This document shows, piece after piece, positions 35,217-45,240 of a stretch of 64,000 nucleotides of DNA; the first letter of the stretch is position 1; every line of letters begins with the position of its first letter. Source of the stretch: an uncultured Clostridia bacterium (GTDB lineage: Bacteria; Bacillota; Clostridia; Oscillospirales; Acutalibacteraceae). The position numbers and the translations under genes were made by a program. The stretch spans positions 1 to 64,000 of the forward strand of contig CAJFPJ010000024.1 in NCBI GenBank assembly GCA_904399395.1. Reading direction: 5' to 3'. Under the pieces are notes generated by a model. It ran no database searches. It was given only the letters and a program-made list of their open reading frames with translations, and was not told the origin of the DNA.

Positions 35217-38200
35217 ATGAGGCTGAAATCACTGGAAATACAGGGATTTAAGACCTTTCCGGATAAAACAAAGCTTTCCTTTGACGACGGCATTACGGCT
35301 GTGGTTGGCCCCAATGGCAGCGGGAAGAGCAATATTTCCGATGCCATTCGATGGGTGTTGGGAGAGCAGTCCACCCGTTCCCTCCGCTGCGACAAAATGG
35401 AGGAGCTGATCTTCAACGGGACCCCTCATCGGAAAGCCCAGGGATTCGCAGAGGTGACGCTCACCATCGATAATTCTGAACGTCAGCTTCCCTTTGACAA
35501 CGATACGGTGGCTGTCACCCGCCGGTATTACCGTTCTGGGGAAAGCGAGTATCTTTTGAATAAGGTGAATGTGCGCCTGCGGGATATCAATGATTTGTTT
35601 ATGGATACAGGCCTTGGTCGGGACGGTTATTCTATGGTTGGTCAAGGGAAGATCGACAGTATCGTGGCCGCCAGAGGCGAGGATCGACGTGAAATTTTTG
35701 AGGAGGCAGCGGGCATTTCCCGCTACCGCTATCGCAAGCAAGAGTCGGAATCCAGGCTGCAGAAGGCGGAGGATAACCTTCTCCGCCTGCAAGATATCCT
35801 TTCCGAGCTGGAGGAACGGGTGGAGCCTCTGCGAATTCAGTCGGAGAAAGCACAGCAGTATCTGGAACTGGCTGGAGAAAAGCGCACTTTGGAAATTGGC
35901 CTGTGGCTACATACGTTGGAAAAATCGGGCCGTGTGCTTCGGGAACAGGATGATAAGATTCTGGTGGCTAAAAACGATCACTCCCAAGCAGAAGATGAGA
36001 TCAACCGGATAGACGGTGAAATCGACCGAATCTATACAGAGAGCACCCGCTGCACGGCTATGGTGGATGAAACGCGCCAGGAGATATCCCGACTGGAGGA
36101 AGCTGCCACCCGGAAAGATGGCGAGGTATCCGTTCTGGAAAACGATATTTTCCATAATAAAGAGTCGGTGGAACGTCTGCTAAAAGAAATCGATCAGTCC
36201 GCTTCTTCAGGGGAGGCCATCGACGGGCAGATCACGGAAAAGCAGCAGCAGATCAGCCAAAAGACGGAGGAGATTCAGGCCAGGGAGGAAGAGGTAAAGC
36301 TCTGTGAGCAGGAGCTATCGGAACTTAGGCTGCATATGAGCGAGACCGGCGGCAAAATTGCTGACTATTCCCGTGAACTTTCCGATCTCACGTCCCGTTC
36401 CACAGAGGCCAGGATACAGGCTTCCGCTGCCTCTACCTCTATGGAAGAGATCCGTCTCCGGCAGGAAACCATTCGGGCTTCCCTGGAGGAGCGGAACGCC
36501 CGGCGGGAAAAGGCCCTGCAGGAGCAGGAGGATTACCGTGCCATGCTGGCGGAAACAGAAGAGAAGATCCAGTCCCTGGGCAATACTGTGCAAGGGTATG
36601 GAATGCGCTTAGAGAGCCGTAACCGTAAGGTGGAAGAACATAGAAAAAATGCAGAAAAGCTTCATCTGGATGCGGAAGAGCGTTCCCGCAGAGCGCGTCT
36701 TCTGGAAGAGCTGGAACGAAATCTGGAGGGTTTCTCTCAAAGTGTAAAGGTTGTTATGCGGGAGGTGAATGGAGGAAGCCTCTCTGGCGTTCGGGGGCCT
36801 GTTTCTCGCCTGATCCGGACACCCAAGGAATATGCGGTGGCGATTGAGATCGCTTTGGGGCCTGCTATGCAGAATATTGTGGTGGATACAGAGCAGGACG
36901 CCAAACGAGCGATTCAGCTTTTGAAGCAACGAGATTCCGGCAGGGCTACCTTTCTGCCGCTCTCTACCATCCGGGGACGTACCCTTCAGGAAAAAGGACT
37001 TGAGGATTGCCCCGGTTTTGTGGGACTGGCGGGAGAACTTTGCCGTTGCGACCCGGAATATAAGGGGATACTGGAATCCCTTTTGGGCCGTATTGCCGTT
37101 GCAGAGGATTTGGATAGCGCTGTGGCCATAGCTCGCCGCTTTGGTTACCGCTTCCGGATCGTTACGCTGGACGGCCAGGTGGTCAACGCGGGAGGCTCGC
37201 TGACAGGAGGTTCGCTGAACCGGAATTCCGGCCTTTTGAGCCGAGCCTCGGAGATTGAGCGTTTTCGGGCAGAGGCGGAATCTCTCAAGCAAAAGGAACA
37301 GGAGGCTTCCGCAGCTTTAAAAAGGGCTCGCGAGGAAGCGGCCCGCGAGGAAGCGTCTTTAGCGGCTGCAAAGGGAGAGCTTACCACCGCTCAGGAGGAT
37401 AAGGTGCGTTTGGAGGCGGCCTTGCGAAACCTGGAAAATACGTTGACAAGCTTGGAACGGGATGGAAAATCCCTTGCTGAAGAGGTTTCAGTGGGAGAAG
37501 CGCGCCTTTCAGAGCTTTCAGCGCAGAAGAATCGGGCCGAGGAGGCCATCGCTGGATTTACGTCCTCCATGGAGGAACTGCAGGCAAAGCTCAGTGAAAT
37601 CAACGGCAGTCGGGATGAGCAAAATCGCAAGAGCGATGAAATCGCGGGCCGTATGCAAGAAATCCGGATGGGTATCCTGGCTTTGGAAAAGGATCGGGAT
37701 TCTCTTCTTACTGCAGTGGAGGAGCTTAAAAAGCGCAAAGAGGATCACGCTGGCAGAGCTGAGGAACTCCGTAATGAGATTCAGGCAGTGGAAGCCGCTA
37801 CCGCACTTTTAGGCGTGCGTATCGACAGCCTGAAAAAGGAAGCGGAGGCCCTGCGGAAGGAAGCAAAAGAAAAAACGGCCTCTATTGATGAACTCAATCG
37901 CCGCCGCATGGAGTTGGAAAAGGAAACAGCAGATCTGCGCCTAAAACAACGGGAGGTTTCCGACCGGCGCGAAAAGGCCGGCCATGAGCTGGTCCGCTTG
38001 GAAGAACGCCGGGATAATCTGCAGAAGGAATACGACTCCATCATCAGCCGCCTATGGGAGGAATATGAGCTTACCCGCCGGGAGGCAGAAGAGGTTGGAA
38101 CCAAAATAGAGGACCCGCCCAAAGCACAGCGCCGCCTTGCCGAACTGAAAAATAAAATCCGCGCCTTGGGGCCGGTAAACCCCGGTTCTGTGGAGGAGTA

Positions 38201-38795
38201 TAAAGAGGTAAAGGAACGGTATGATTTCCTGAAAACTCAAATTGAAGATGTAGAAAAGAGCCGTGAGGAACTTCGCGGTATGATTGGCGATCTGACCCGC
38301 CAGATGCGGGAGCTCTTTATTACTCGCTTCCGTATGATAAATGAAAACTTCGGCAGAACATTTAAGGAACTGTTTGGGGGCGGGGAAGCAAGCGTTTCGC
38401 TCAGTGACCCGGAAAATATCCTCACCTGTGGCATCGATATCCATGTGCAGCCCCCGGGGAAGATCGTTCGTAATCTGGAGAGCCTTTCGGGCGGGGAAAA
38501 GGCTCTGGTGGCTATTTCTCTTTATTTTGCCATTATGCGGGTAAACCCGCCTCCCTTCTGTGTGATGGATGAAATCGAAGCTGCTTTGGATGATGTAAAC
38601 GTGGACAGATTTGCCAATTACCTGAGGCGGATGAATCGGAGCACCCAGTTTATCGTGATTACCCATCGCCGGGGCACTATGGAGGAAGCTGATGTGCTGT
38701 ATGGCGTAACTATGCAGGACGAGGGGGTTTCCAGCCTGTTGGAACTTCGCACCGCTGAGGTGGAGCAGAAATTGGGCATTGGTGTTTCCCGCTGA
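35217..38795 (+). CDS. smc: Chromosome segregation ATPase SMC
   Basis: This 1192-residue condensin subunit has an N-terminal Walker A GPNGSGKSN (31-39), a long first coiled coil (about 170-500), and a hinge (about 510-660, with VRGPVSRLIRTPKEYAVAIEIALG and GGSLTGGSL). A second coiled coil follows, then the C-terminal LSGGEKALVAISLYFAIM signature and Walker B PFCVMDEIEAALDDVNV. The length and domain order are complete. The ATG at 35217 has AGAAAGGTGG upstream. scpA and scpB are not in the window. Confidence 0.98.
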   Translation: MRLKSLEIQGFKTFPDKTKLSFDDGITAVVGPNGSGKSNISDAIRWVLGEQSTRSLRCDKMEELIFNGTPHRKAQGFAEVTLTIDNSERQLPFDNDTVAVTRRYYRSGESEYLLNKVNVRLRDINDLFMDTGLGRDGYSMVGQGKIDSIVAARGEDRREIFEEAAGISRYRYRKQESESRLQKAEDNLLRLQDILSELEERVEPLRIQSEKAQQYLELAGEKRTLEIGLWLHTLEKSGRVLREQDDKILVAKNDHSQAEDEINRIDGEIDRIYTESTRCTAMVDETRQEISRLEEAATRKDGEVSVLENDIFHNKESVERLLKEIDQSASSGEAIDGQITEKQQQISQKTEEIQAREEEVKLCEQELSELRLHMSETGGKIADYSRELSDLTSRSTEARIQASAASTSMEEIRLRQETIRASLEERNARREKALQEQEDYRAMLAETEEKIQSLGNTVQGYGMRLESRNRKVEEHRKNAEKLHLDAEERSRRARLLEELERNLEGFSQSVKVVMREVNGGSLSGVRGPVSRLIRTPKEYAVAIEIALGPAMQNIVVDTEQDAKRAIQLLKQRDSGRATFLPLSTIRGRTLQEKGLEDCPGFVGLAGELCRCDPEYKGILESLLGRIAVAEDLDSAVAIARRFGYRFRIVTLDGQVVNAGGSLTGGSLNRNSGLLSRASEIERFRAEAESLKQKEQEASAALKRAREEAAREEASLAAAKGELTTAQEDKVRLEAALRNLENTLTSLERDGKSLAEEVSVGEARLSELSAQKNRAEEAIAGFTSSMEELQAKLSEINGSRDEQNRKSDEIAGRMQEIRMGILALEKDRDSLLTAVEELKKRKEDHAGRAEELRNEIQAVEAATALLGVRIDSLKKEAEALRKEAKEKTASIDELNRRRMELEKETADLRLKQREVSDRREKAGHELVRLEERRDNLQKEYDSIISRLWEEYELTRREAEEVGTKIEDPPKAQRRLAELKNKIRALGPVNPGSVEEYKEVKERYDFLKTQIEDVEKSREELRGMIGDLTRQMRELFITRFRMINENFGRTFKELFGGGEASVSLSDPENILTCGIDIHVQPPGKIVRNLESLSGGEKALVAISLYFAIMRVNPPPFCVMDEIEAALDDVNVDRFANYLRRMNRSTQFIVITHRRGTMEEADVLYGVTMQDEGVSSLLELRTAEVEQKLGIGVSR

Positions 38796-38851
38796 TACTG
38801 GGAAGTATATACTGGAAATCAGCCTTTCTATGGGAAACGAATGCAAATGAG

Positions 38852-38881
38852 TGGACAAACTATTTTTATATGGAGTATAAT
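38852..38881 (+). promoter_or_regulatory. Possible sigma-A type promoter upstream of ftsY
   Basis: TGGACA (38852-38857), 18 bases, TATAAT (38876-38881), in the 270-base gap between smc and ftsY. The leader would be about 180 bases long; nothing else clear is seen in it. Confidence 0.5.
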
Positions 38882-39065
38882 GTGCGCAGAAACTTGTATC
38901 AAAGGGAAAATCTTTGATATGAGAAATCTTCCTTTACGGCGCGCCTTTGGAACGCATGCCGAGAAGATTTTCCAGCAGGTCAGAAGGTTTGCTGAAGTCT
39001 GAAGAAACTACTGGCAAAGCGGAACTTACAGGATTGCCGGCCAGAATAAAAGCGGAGGAACAAAA

Positions 39066-39974
39066 ATGGGAATATTTGCAAAGATTAAGGCAGGGCTGAA
39101 AAAAACCAGGGAGAGCATTTCTTCTTCCATTGAATCCATGCTGCATTCCTTCACCTCTATAGATGAAGAGTTGTTTGAAGAGCTGGAGGAGCTTCTCATC
39201 ATGGGAGATGTGGGAATGCCTACTGCTGAAAAGATATGCGGGATCCTGCGCCAGAAGGTAAAAGAGCAGGGAATTAAGGATCCCCAGGAGATTTATGGAC
39301 TTCTACAAACCATCGTAGCGGATATGCTCCGGGGTGGCCAGGAATTGGAGTTAGCTACAAAGCCTTCCGTAATTCTGGTGATTGGCGTGAACGGGGTGGG
39401 AAAAACCACCACCATTGGAAAGCTGGCCGCCATGCTGAATCGAGAGGGGAAAAAGGTCATCCTCGCCGCGGCAGATACCTTCCGAGCTGCGGCTATTGAG
39501 CAGCTGGAGGTCTGGGCGGAACGGAGCCAGTGCCCGCTTATCCGCCAGAAAGAGGGCAGTGACCCTGCCAGTGTGGTGTTTGACGCTATCTCTGCCGCTA
39601 AGGCTAGGGGGGCCGATGTGGTGATTTGCGACACAGCGGGCCGCCTGCACAATAAAAAGAACCTGATGGACGAACTGGCGAAGATCAACCGGGTAATCGC
39701 CCGGGAACTGCCGGATGCTTCTAGAGAAGTCCTCTTGGTGCTGGATGCTGCCACGGGTCAAAACGGGGTAAACCAGGCAAGGGAATTTAAAAATGCGGCG
39801 GATATTACGGGCATTGTCCTTACTAAGCTGGATGGAACCGCCAAGGGTGGTATTGTGCTGGCCATCCGGGATGAGCTGCAGATGCCGGTGAAATTCATCG
39901 GCGTGGGCGAACAGATCGACGATTTGCAGCCCTTTGATGCGGATGAATTTGCCAAGGCTCTGTTTGAGCGCTGA
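39066..39974 (+). CDS. ftsY: Signal recognition particle receptor FtsY
   Basis: FtsY is the membrane-associated GTPase that receives SRP-ribosome complexes. The 302-residue product has the short N domain (helices 1-90) without the long acidic A domain. The G domain carries GVNGVGKTTTIGKLAAML (P-loop), AADTFRAAAIEQL, VICDTAGRLHNKKNLMDELAK, VLDAATGQNGVNQA and LTKLDGTAKGG. It is usually next to smc, as here; ffh is not in view. Confidence 0.98.
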   Translation: MGIFAKIKAGLKKTRESISSSIESMLHSFTSIDEELFEELEELLIMGDVGMPTAEKICGILRQKVKEQGIKDPQEIYGLLQTIVADMLRGGQELELATKPSVILVIGVNGVGKTTTIGKLAAMLNREGKKVILAAADTFRAAAIEQLEVWAERSQCPLIRQKEGSDPASVVFDAISAAKARGADVVICDTAGRLHNKKNLMDELAKINRVIARELPDASREVLLVLDAATGQNGVNQAREFKNAADITGIVLTKLDGTAKGGIVLAIRDELQMPVKFIGVGEQIDDLQPFDADEFAKALFER

Positions 39975-40006
39975 TTCCGTAGCGCGGAAAGGAGGACAAA
40001 ACGGGA

Positions 40007-40591
40007 ATGGAAACCTTTATTATGGCCACCCATAACAAACATAAAGTGGAGGAACTGAGTCGTATCCTGGAGCCCATGGGAATTCATGTAGAAACGGCAG
40101 ATCTTCCGGAGGTAGAGGAGACCGGAACCACATTTGAGGAAAACGCCAGGCTGAAGGCTTTTTCCGCATGCAAGGCTACAGGGCTCCCCAGTGTGGCGGA
40201 TGATTCCGGTATCGCTGTAGATGCCCTGAATGGAGCGCCGGGGGTGTATTCCGCCCGGTATGCAGGGGAAGATGCCACCGACGCAGATAGAAACAGAAAG
40301 CTTCTGGAAGAGCTGAAAGATGTGCCGGTGGGGAAAAGAAGCGCGCGTTTTGTGAGCGCTATATGCTGTGTCTTTCCCAGCGGGGAAGAGATTTCTGTTA
40401 CCGGCGTTTGTGAGGGTAGCGTGGCCTTTGCCCCCCGGGGAAAGGATGGTTTTGGATACGATCCTGTTTTTTTGGTGGGGGATAAGACCTATGCGGAGCT
40501 TTCTCCCGCGGAAAAAGATGCTGTTAGCCACCGGGGAAAAGCCCTGCGCATGCTGAAGGATGAGCTTTTAAAGCGAAAAAGTGCAGAATGA
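40007..40591 (+). CDS. rdgB: XTP/dITP diphosphatase (RdgB/HAM1 family)
   Basis: This enzyme removes non-standard purine nucleotides (dITP, XTP) from the pool by pyrophosphate release. The 194-residue product has METFIMATHNKHKVEELSRIL, ETGTTFEENARLKAFSACKAT, SVADDSGIAVDALNGAPGVYSARYAG, and DGFGYDPVF near the end. The start is ATG 40007 with AAAGGAGG upstream. Confidence 0.96.
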   Translation: METFIMATHNKHKVEELSRILEPMGIHVETADLPEVEETGTTFEENARLKAFSACKATGLPSVADDSGIAVDALNGAPGVYSARYAGEDATDADRNRKLLEELKDVPVGKRSARFVSAICCVFPSGEEISVTGVCEGSVAFAPRGKDGFGYDPVFLVGDKTYAELSPAEKDAVSHRGKALRMLKDELLKRKSAE

Positions 40592-40672
40592 CGCCTGTGA
40601 TGATAGGTGCCTGAATGAAAAACAACGGTTCCTTATGTAGAGTATTTCATGAAAGAAAGAGGAAGTATATAG

Positions 40673-40981
40673 ATGGAGCTTACGAGCAAACAAAGAGCCT
40701 ATCTCCGCTCTATGGCGGTTGATTTGGATACGATTTTGATGGTGGGAAAGGGAGGCATCGGCGCTGATGTAATCAAGCAGGCGGATGATGCTATCCTGAA
40801 AAGAGAGATTCTCAAGGGAAAAGTTCTGGAAACGGCCCCGGTTTCCCCCAGGGAAGCGGCTGAAGAACTGGCCCAGGCTGTGGGCGCTCAGGTGGTGCAG
40901 GTGATCGGCACGAAATTTGTCCTGTATCGTCGAAATGAAAAAGAGCCTAAGATCCAGCTTCCCAAACCGGCCCGTCGCTGA
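40673..40981 (+). CDS. yhbY: CRM-domain RNA-binding protein, YhbY family
   Basis: This 102-residue protein consists of one CRM domain: LTSKQRAYLRSMAVDLDTIL, VGKGGIGADVIKQADDAIL, and VQVIGTKFVLYRRN at the end. YhbY-type proteins bind pre-50S ribosomes. It lies next to nadD, as in many Bacillota. Confidence 0.94.
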   Translation: MELTSKQRAYLRSMAVDLDTILMVGKGGIGADVIKQADDAILKREILKGKVLETAPVSPREAAEELAQAVGAQVVQVIGTKFVLYRRNEKEPKIQLPKPARR

Positions 40982-40989
40982 GGCACAGT

Positions 40990-41598
40990 ATGCGGTACGG
41001 GATTTTCGGGGGGACTTTTAATCCAGTGCATGAAGGGCATCTGCATATTGCTCGGGCATTTCGAAAGACCATGCAGCTGGATACGGTCCTTTGGATTCCG
41101 ACGAAAGTTCCTCCCCATAAGGCGGCAGAAGACTTGGCTCTGCCGGAGCAACGTCTGGAAATGTGCCGCCTGGCTTGCAGGGGAGAAGAGGTTTTTCAGG
41201 TGAGTGATCTGGAAATTCGCCGGGAAGGGAAAAGCTACACGGCGGATACATTGGAGGAGCTGCATGAGATGTATCCAAAAGCCACCTTCTGCCTTTTGAT
41301 GGGAGAAGATATGTTTCTCACCCTTTTGAATTGGTATAAGCCGGATACCATCCTTCGTCTGGCGGAAATTTGTGCGGTGCCCCGCAGTGTGGGGCATGAG
41401 GTCCGGTTGGAAGAACAGGCCCACGTTCTGCGGGAAAAGGGCGCAACCGTCTTTCTGGAACAGATCCCTTATCTTCCCTTATCCTCTACAGAGATTCGGG
41501 AGGCTGTGAGAGAAGGTAGGTCCATTCGGGGGAAAGTGCCGCCACTGGTGGAAGAGTACATTCGCAGCCGGGGGCTGTATGCAAAAGGGGGAAATTAG
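40990..41598 (+). CDS. nadD: Nicotinate-nucleotide adenylyltransferase
   Basis: NadD makes nicotinic acid adenine dinucleotide on the way to NAD. The 202-residue product begins MRYGIFGGTFNPVHEGHLHIA (the HxGH nucleotidyltransferase motif). It has VLWIPTKVPPHKAAEDLALPEQRLEM, TFCLLMGEDMF and the C-terminal YLPLSSTEIREAVREGRSIR (the ST-x-IR motif). It is followed by yqeK after one base. Confidence 0.97.
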   Translation: MRYGIFGGTFNPVHEGHLHIARAFRKTMQLDTVLWIPTKVPPHKAAEDLALPEQRLEMCRLACRGEEVFQVSDLEIRREGKSYTADTLEELHEMYPKATFCLLMGEDMFLTLLNWYKPDTILRLAEICAVPRSVGHEVRLEEQAHVLREKGATVFLEQIPYLPLSSTEIREAVREGRSIRGKVPPLVEEYIRSRGLYAKGGN

Positions 41599-41599
41599 G

Positions 41600-42175
41600 A
41601 TGAATCTGGAAGAAGGGAAAGCGGTCATAAAGCCGCTTCTCAGTGAAAAGCGCTACCGTCATTCGGTGAATGTTTCTAGGGAAGCAGTACGGCTGGCAAA
41701 AAAATACGGGGCTGATCCGCAGAAAGCGGAGACAGCCGGCATCCTCCACGATTGCATGAAGGATTTGCCCGCAGACAAGCAATTGAAAAGCATGGAGCAA
41801 TTTGGTATAATACTCACCGATGTGGAAAAAGCGGGAAAGAAGCTTTGGCACGCGATTTTGGGTGCCGCCTATATCGAGAAGGTATTGGGCGTGACGGATC
41901 TGGAAGTCCTCACGGCAGTTCGATATCATACCACCGGTCGTGCAGGCATGTCCCTTCTGGAAAAGGTGATCTTTGTAGCGGATTTTACCTCTGCAGACAG
42001 AGACTACCCCGGCGTGGACCGTATGCGAAAAAAGGCAGACGCGGATTTGGACGCTGCTATTCTGGAGGGAACCGCATTTACCATAGGTGAGCTTTTGGAT
42101 GGCGGCTGGGCCGTTCACCCGGATACAGTGAATCTATATAATGAAACTGTGTTGAAGCTGGCAGAAAAGAAATAG
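41600..42175 (+). CDS. yqeK: HD-domain hydrolase YqeK, probable Ap4A hydrolase
   Basis: In Bacillus YqeK-type HD proteins split diadenosine tetraphosphate symmetrically. The 191-residue product has metal ligands in RYRHSVNVSREAVRLAKKYG, AGILHDCMKD (HD pair), LWHAILGAAYIEKVLGV and AVRYHTTGRAGMSLLEKVIFVADF. The start is ATG 41600 with AAGGGGG about 8 bases upstream; an in-frame ATG at 41579 overlaps nadD. nadD-yqeK-rsfS is a common cluster. Confidence 0.94.
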   Translation: MNLEEGKAVIKPLLSEKRYRHSVNVSREAVRLAKKYGADPQKAETAGILHDCMKDLPADKQLKSMEQFGIILTDVEKAGKKLWHAILGAAYIEKVLGVTDLEVLTAVRYHTTGRAGMSLLEKVIFVADFTSADRDYPGVDRMRKKADADLDAAILEGTAFTIGELLDGGWAVHPDTVNLYNETVLKLAEKK

Positions 42176-42240
42176 TGGGAAAGCCGTGGAAACGGACGAA
42201 GCCCATATGAAGAACTGAGACAATAAAGGCAGGTATGAGT

Positions 42241-42603
42241 ATGAATTCCAAAGATCTGGCAATACAGGCAGTGAAGCTGATGGATGCTAAAAAGGCCGTG
42301 GATGTAAACCTGATCGATATCCGTGAGGTTTCCACCTTGGGGGATTACTTCGTGATTGCCACCGGTACCAGCAGCACCCATGTAAAGGCTTTGGCGGACG
42401 AGTTGGAAATGCGCCTTAAAGAAGAAGGGGCTTCCCCCGACCATATTGAGGGATACCGTTCCAATTCCTGGATTCTTCTGGATTACGGCGAGGTTATCAT
42501 CCATGTGTTCACCAGAGAATCCCGTGAATTTTACGACCTGGACCGCCTCTGGCAGGACGGCGTAAAAGTGGATATATCCGAGTATTTGATCCGGGAGGAA
42601 TGA
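42241..42603 (+). CDS. rsfS: Ribosomal silencing factor RsfS
   Basis: RsfS binds uL14 and blocks 30S-50S joining in starvation. The 120-residue product has DLAIQAVKLMDAKKAVDVNLIDI, GDYFVIATGTSSTHVKALADEL, GYRSNSWILLDYGEVIIHVF and REFYDLDRLWQDG. The start could be ATG 42235 or 42241; AAAGG and AGG fall within the right distance of the latter. Confidence 0.95.
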   Translation: MNSKDLAIQAVKLMDAKKAVDVNLIDIREVSTLGDYFVIATGTSSTHVKALADELEMRLKEEGASPDHIEGYRSNSWILLDYGEVIIHVFTRESREFYDLDRLWQDGVKVDISEYLIREE

Positions 42604-42662
42604 GGCGATCCTCTTTTGGCCCGGGAGACTGATAAATTTATGTATGCTGGGAGCGACTAACT

Positions 42663-45077
42663 ATGAAATGCGAGCGTTACGACCATAAGCCTATCGAGAA
42701 AAAGTGGCAGGATGCCTGGGAAAAGGCAGGCGTGTTCCATGCTGAAAATCACTCTGAAAAGCCGAAATATTATGCACTGATAGAATTTCCATATCCTTCG
42801 GGCCAGGGCCTGCACGTAGGACACCCCCGCCCTTATACCGCTTTGGATATCGTAGCGCGCAAGCGGCGCATGCAGGGATATAATGTGCTTTACCCCATCG
42901 GGTGGGATGCTTTCGGCCTGCCCACGGAAAACTACGCCATTAAGAACCATGTCCATCCTGCAGAGGTTACAAAGAAGAATGTGGCCCGCTTCAAAGAGCA
43001 GATCCGGTCTTTGGGAATTTCCTTTGACTGGAGCCGCGAGATTAACACTACGGATCCGGAATACTACAAGTGGACCCAGTGGATTTTCCTGCAGCTTTTT
43101 AAGCACGGCCTGGCCTATAAGAAAGAAATGGCCGTCAACTGGTGCACTTCCTGCAAATGTGTCCTTGCCAATGAAGAAGTGGTGGACGGTGTCTGCGAGC
43201 GCTGCGGCAGTGAGGTTGTGCACAAGGTGAAATCCCAATGGATGCTGAAAATTACCGAGTATGCCCAGCGACTGATTGATGATCTGGATTTGGTGGATTA
43301 TCCCGATCGGGTTAAGACCCAGCAAAAGAACTGGATTGGTCGATCCACCGGTGCAGAGGTGGATTTTAAGGCCACTACCGGCGATACTCTCACCATCTAT
43401 ACTACCCGGCCGGATACTCTTTACGGCGTAACATATATGGTTATGTCCCCCGAACACCCTCTTCTGAAGAAGTGGGAAGGTCTTATTTCCAACATAGAGG
43501 ACGTTCGGTCCTATCAGGCAGAGGCGGCCAAGAAATCGGAGTTTGAGCGCACAGAGGTCGCCAAGGAGAAAACCGGTGTCCGGCTGGAAGGAGTTCAGGC
43601 TATAAATCCTGTAAACGGGAAGGAGATTCCCATCTTCATTTCCGACTATGTGCTCATTTCGTATGGCACAGGCGCTATTATGGCGGTTCCCGGCCATGAT
43701 ACCCGCGACTGGGAATTTGCCAAGAAGTTTGGTCTTCCCATCATCGAGGTGGTGGCCGGAGGCGATGTGGAAAAAGAAGCTTTCACAGAGTGCGAAACCG
43801 GCACCATGGTGAATTCCGGTATTCTCGATGGACTCAGCGTGGAAGAGGCCAAGGAGAAGATCAAGGAATACATGGAGAAAAAAGGCTTTGGTCATAGCAA
43901 GGTGAATTTCAAGTTGCGCGACTGGGTCTTCTCCCGCCAGAGATATTGGGGAGAGCCTATCCCTGTGGTATACTGCGAGAAATGCGGCTGGGTTCCCCTG
44001 CCGGAGGATCAGCTTCCTCTGACCCTTCCCGATGTGAAATCCTACGAACCCACGGATAATGGGGAATCCCCCCTTGCCCATATGACGGATTGGATCAGCA
44101 CCACCTGCCCTCACTGCGGCGGCCCAGCAAGAAGAGAGACGGATACTATGCCCCAGTGGGCGGGTTCCTCCTGGTATTTCCTCCGGTATATGGATCCGCA
44201 CAACAAGGAAGCTTTGGTGGGCAAAGATGCCCTTACCTACTGGAATCAGGTGGATTGGTATAACGGTGGCATGGAGCACACCACATTGCACTTGCTCTAT
44301 AGCCGGTTCTGGCACAAATTTCTTTATGATATCGGCGTAGTGCCCACAAAGGAACCCTATGCCAAGCGTACCAGCCACGGCATGATTCTGGGTGAAAACG
44401 GTGAAAAAATGAGCAAGAGCCGCGGCAACGTGGTGAACCCAGATGACATTGTAAATGAATACGGCGCCGATACTCTCCGCCTTTATGAGATGTTTATCGG
44501 CGATTTTGAAAAATCCGCTCCCTGGAGCATTAACAGCTTGCGCGGCTGCCGGAGGTTTATCGAGCGCTTCTGGAATCTGCAGAATATCCTCACGGAAGAG
44601 GATGGTATCCGCCCTGAGCTTGAGACCTCTTTCCATAAAACCATCCGCAAGGTGACAGAGGATATTGAGACTCTTAAATTCAACACTGCTATTGCTTCCA
44701 TGATGGCTCTTATCAATGAGATCAGCGACAAAGGTAGCATCACAAAAGGCGAGATGAGAATCTTTACCCTGCTTCTGAGTCCTTTTGCTCCCCATGTCTG
44801 TGAAGAGGTGTGGGCGAACCTTGCATTTGGCGGAATGGTTTGTCAGCAGGAGTGGCCAGCGTATGACGAGGCCAAGTGCCGCGAGAGCACGGTGGAGATC
44901 GTTGTGCAAGTAAATGGAAAACTCCGTGCCCGCGTGCAGGTTGCGGCAGATATTTCCAAGGAGGATGCTATTGCCGCTGCCAAGGCAGAAGAGAAGGTTG
45001 CCGCCGCCCTGGAAGGCAAGAATGTTGTTAAGGAAATTTATGTGCCCGGTAAGCTGGTAAATCTGGTGGTCCGCTAA
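42663..45077 (+). CDS. leuS: Leucyl-tRNA synthetase
   Basis: This enzyme charges tRNA-Leu. The 804-residue class I synthetase has HVGH (residues 51-54, in [14 protein letters not shown]), zinc-like cysteines [13 protein letters not shown]...CERCG, and a CP1 editing domain ([12 protein letters not shown]). It also has the KMSKS loop (582-586) and a C-terminal anticodon-binding and tRNA-binding end ([20 protein letters not shown]). The length is typical of bacterial LeuRS. It closes the housekeeping block and is followed by a terminator. Confidence 0.98.
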   Translation: MKCERYDHKPIEKKWQDAWEKAGVFHAENHSEKPKYYALIEFPYPSGQGLHVGHPRPYTALDIVARKRRMQGYNVLYPIGWDAFGLPTENYAIKNHVHPAEVTKKNVARFKEQIRSLGISFDWSREINTTDPEYYKWTQWIFLQLFKHGLAYKKEMAVNWCTSCKCVLANEEVVDGVCERCGSEVVHKVKSQWMLKITEYAQRLIDDLDLVDYPDRVKTQQKNWIGRSTGAEVDFKATTGDTLTIYTTRPDTLYGVTYMVMSPEHPLLKKWEGLISNIEDVRSYQAEAAKKSEFERTEVAKEKTGVRLEGVQAINPVNGKEIPIFISDYVLISYGTGAIMAVPGHDTRDWEFAKKFGLPIIEVVAGGDVEKEAFTECETGTMVNSGILDGLSVEEAKEKIKEYMEKKGFGHSKVNFKLRDWVFSRQRYWGEPIPVVYCEKCGWVPLPEDQLPLTLPDVKSYEPTDNGESPLAHMTDWISTTCPHCGGPARRETDTMPQWAGSSWYFLRYMDPHNKEALVGKDALTYWNQVDWYNGGMEHTTLHLLYSRFWHKFLYDIGVVPTKEPYAKRTSHGMILGENGEKMSKSRGNVVNPDDIVNEYGADTLRLYEMFIGDFEKSAPWSINSLRGCRRFIERFWNLQNILTEEDGIRPELETSFHKTIRKVTEDIETLKFNTAIASMMALINEISDKGSITKGEMRIFTLLLSPFAPHVCEEVWANLAFGGMVCQQEWPAYDEAKCRESTVEIVVQVNGKLRARVQVAADISKEDAIAAAKAEEKVAAALEGKNVVKEIYVPGKLVNLVVR

Positions 45078-45096
45078 GACGGTAAACGCTATAGAC

Positions 45097-45130
45097 AGCC
45101 CCTGAAGATATATCTTCAGGGGCTATTTTG
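45097..45130 (+). terminator. Terminator after leuS
   Basis: A perfect 14-bp palindrome AGCCCCTGAAGATA / TATCTTCAGGGGCT (45097-45124) is followed by ATTTTG. Confidence 0.82.
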
Positions 45131-45148
45131 CAGATAAGTAAGAAAATT

Positions 45149-45177
45149 TTGCATTCCGGCGATGAAAATGCTACAAT
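45149..45177 (+). promoter_or_regulatory. Sigma-A type promoter for the AEC transporter gene
   Basis: TTGCAT (45149-45154), 17 bases, TACAAT (45172-45177), about 64 bases before the gene. Confidence 0.65.
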
Positions 45178-45240
45178 GAAAACCAGTTTGAGAAACGATC
45201 TGGCGACATGCGGAAACTATATGGGAATGAGGGTTTTGGA

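Noticed and set aside
42657..44909. 750-codon open frame on the minus strand across leuS
   Set aside because: It is exactly antisense to leuS, a certain gene, has no family features and no ribosome site. It is a shadow of leuS codon usage.
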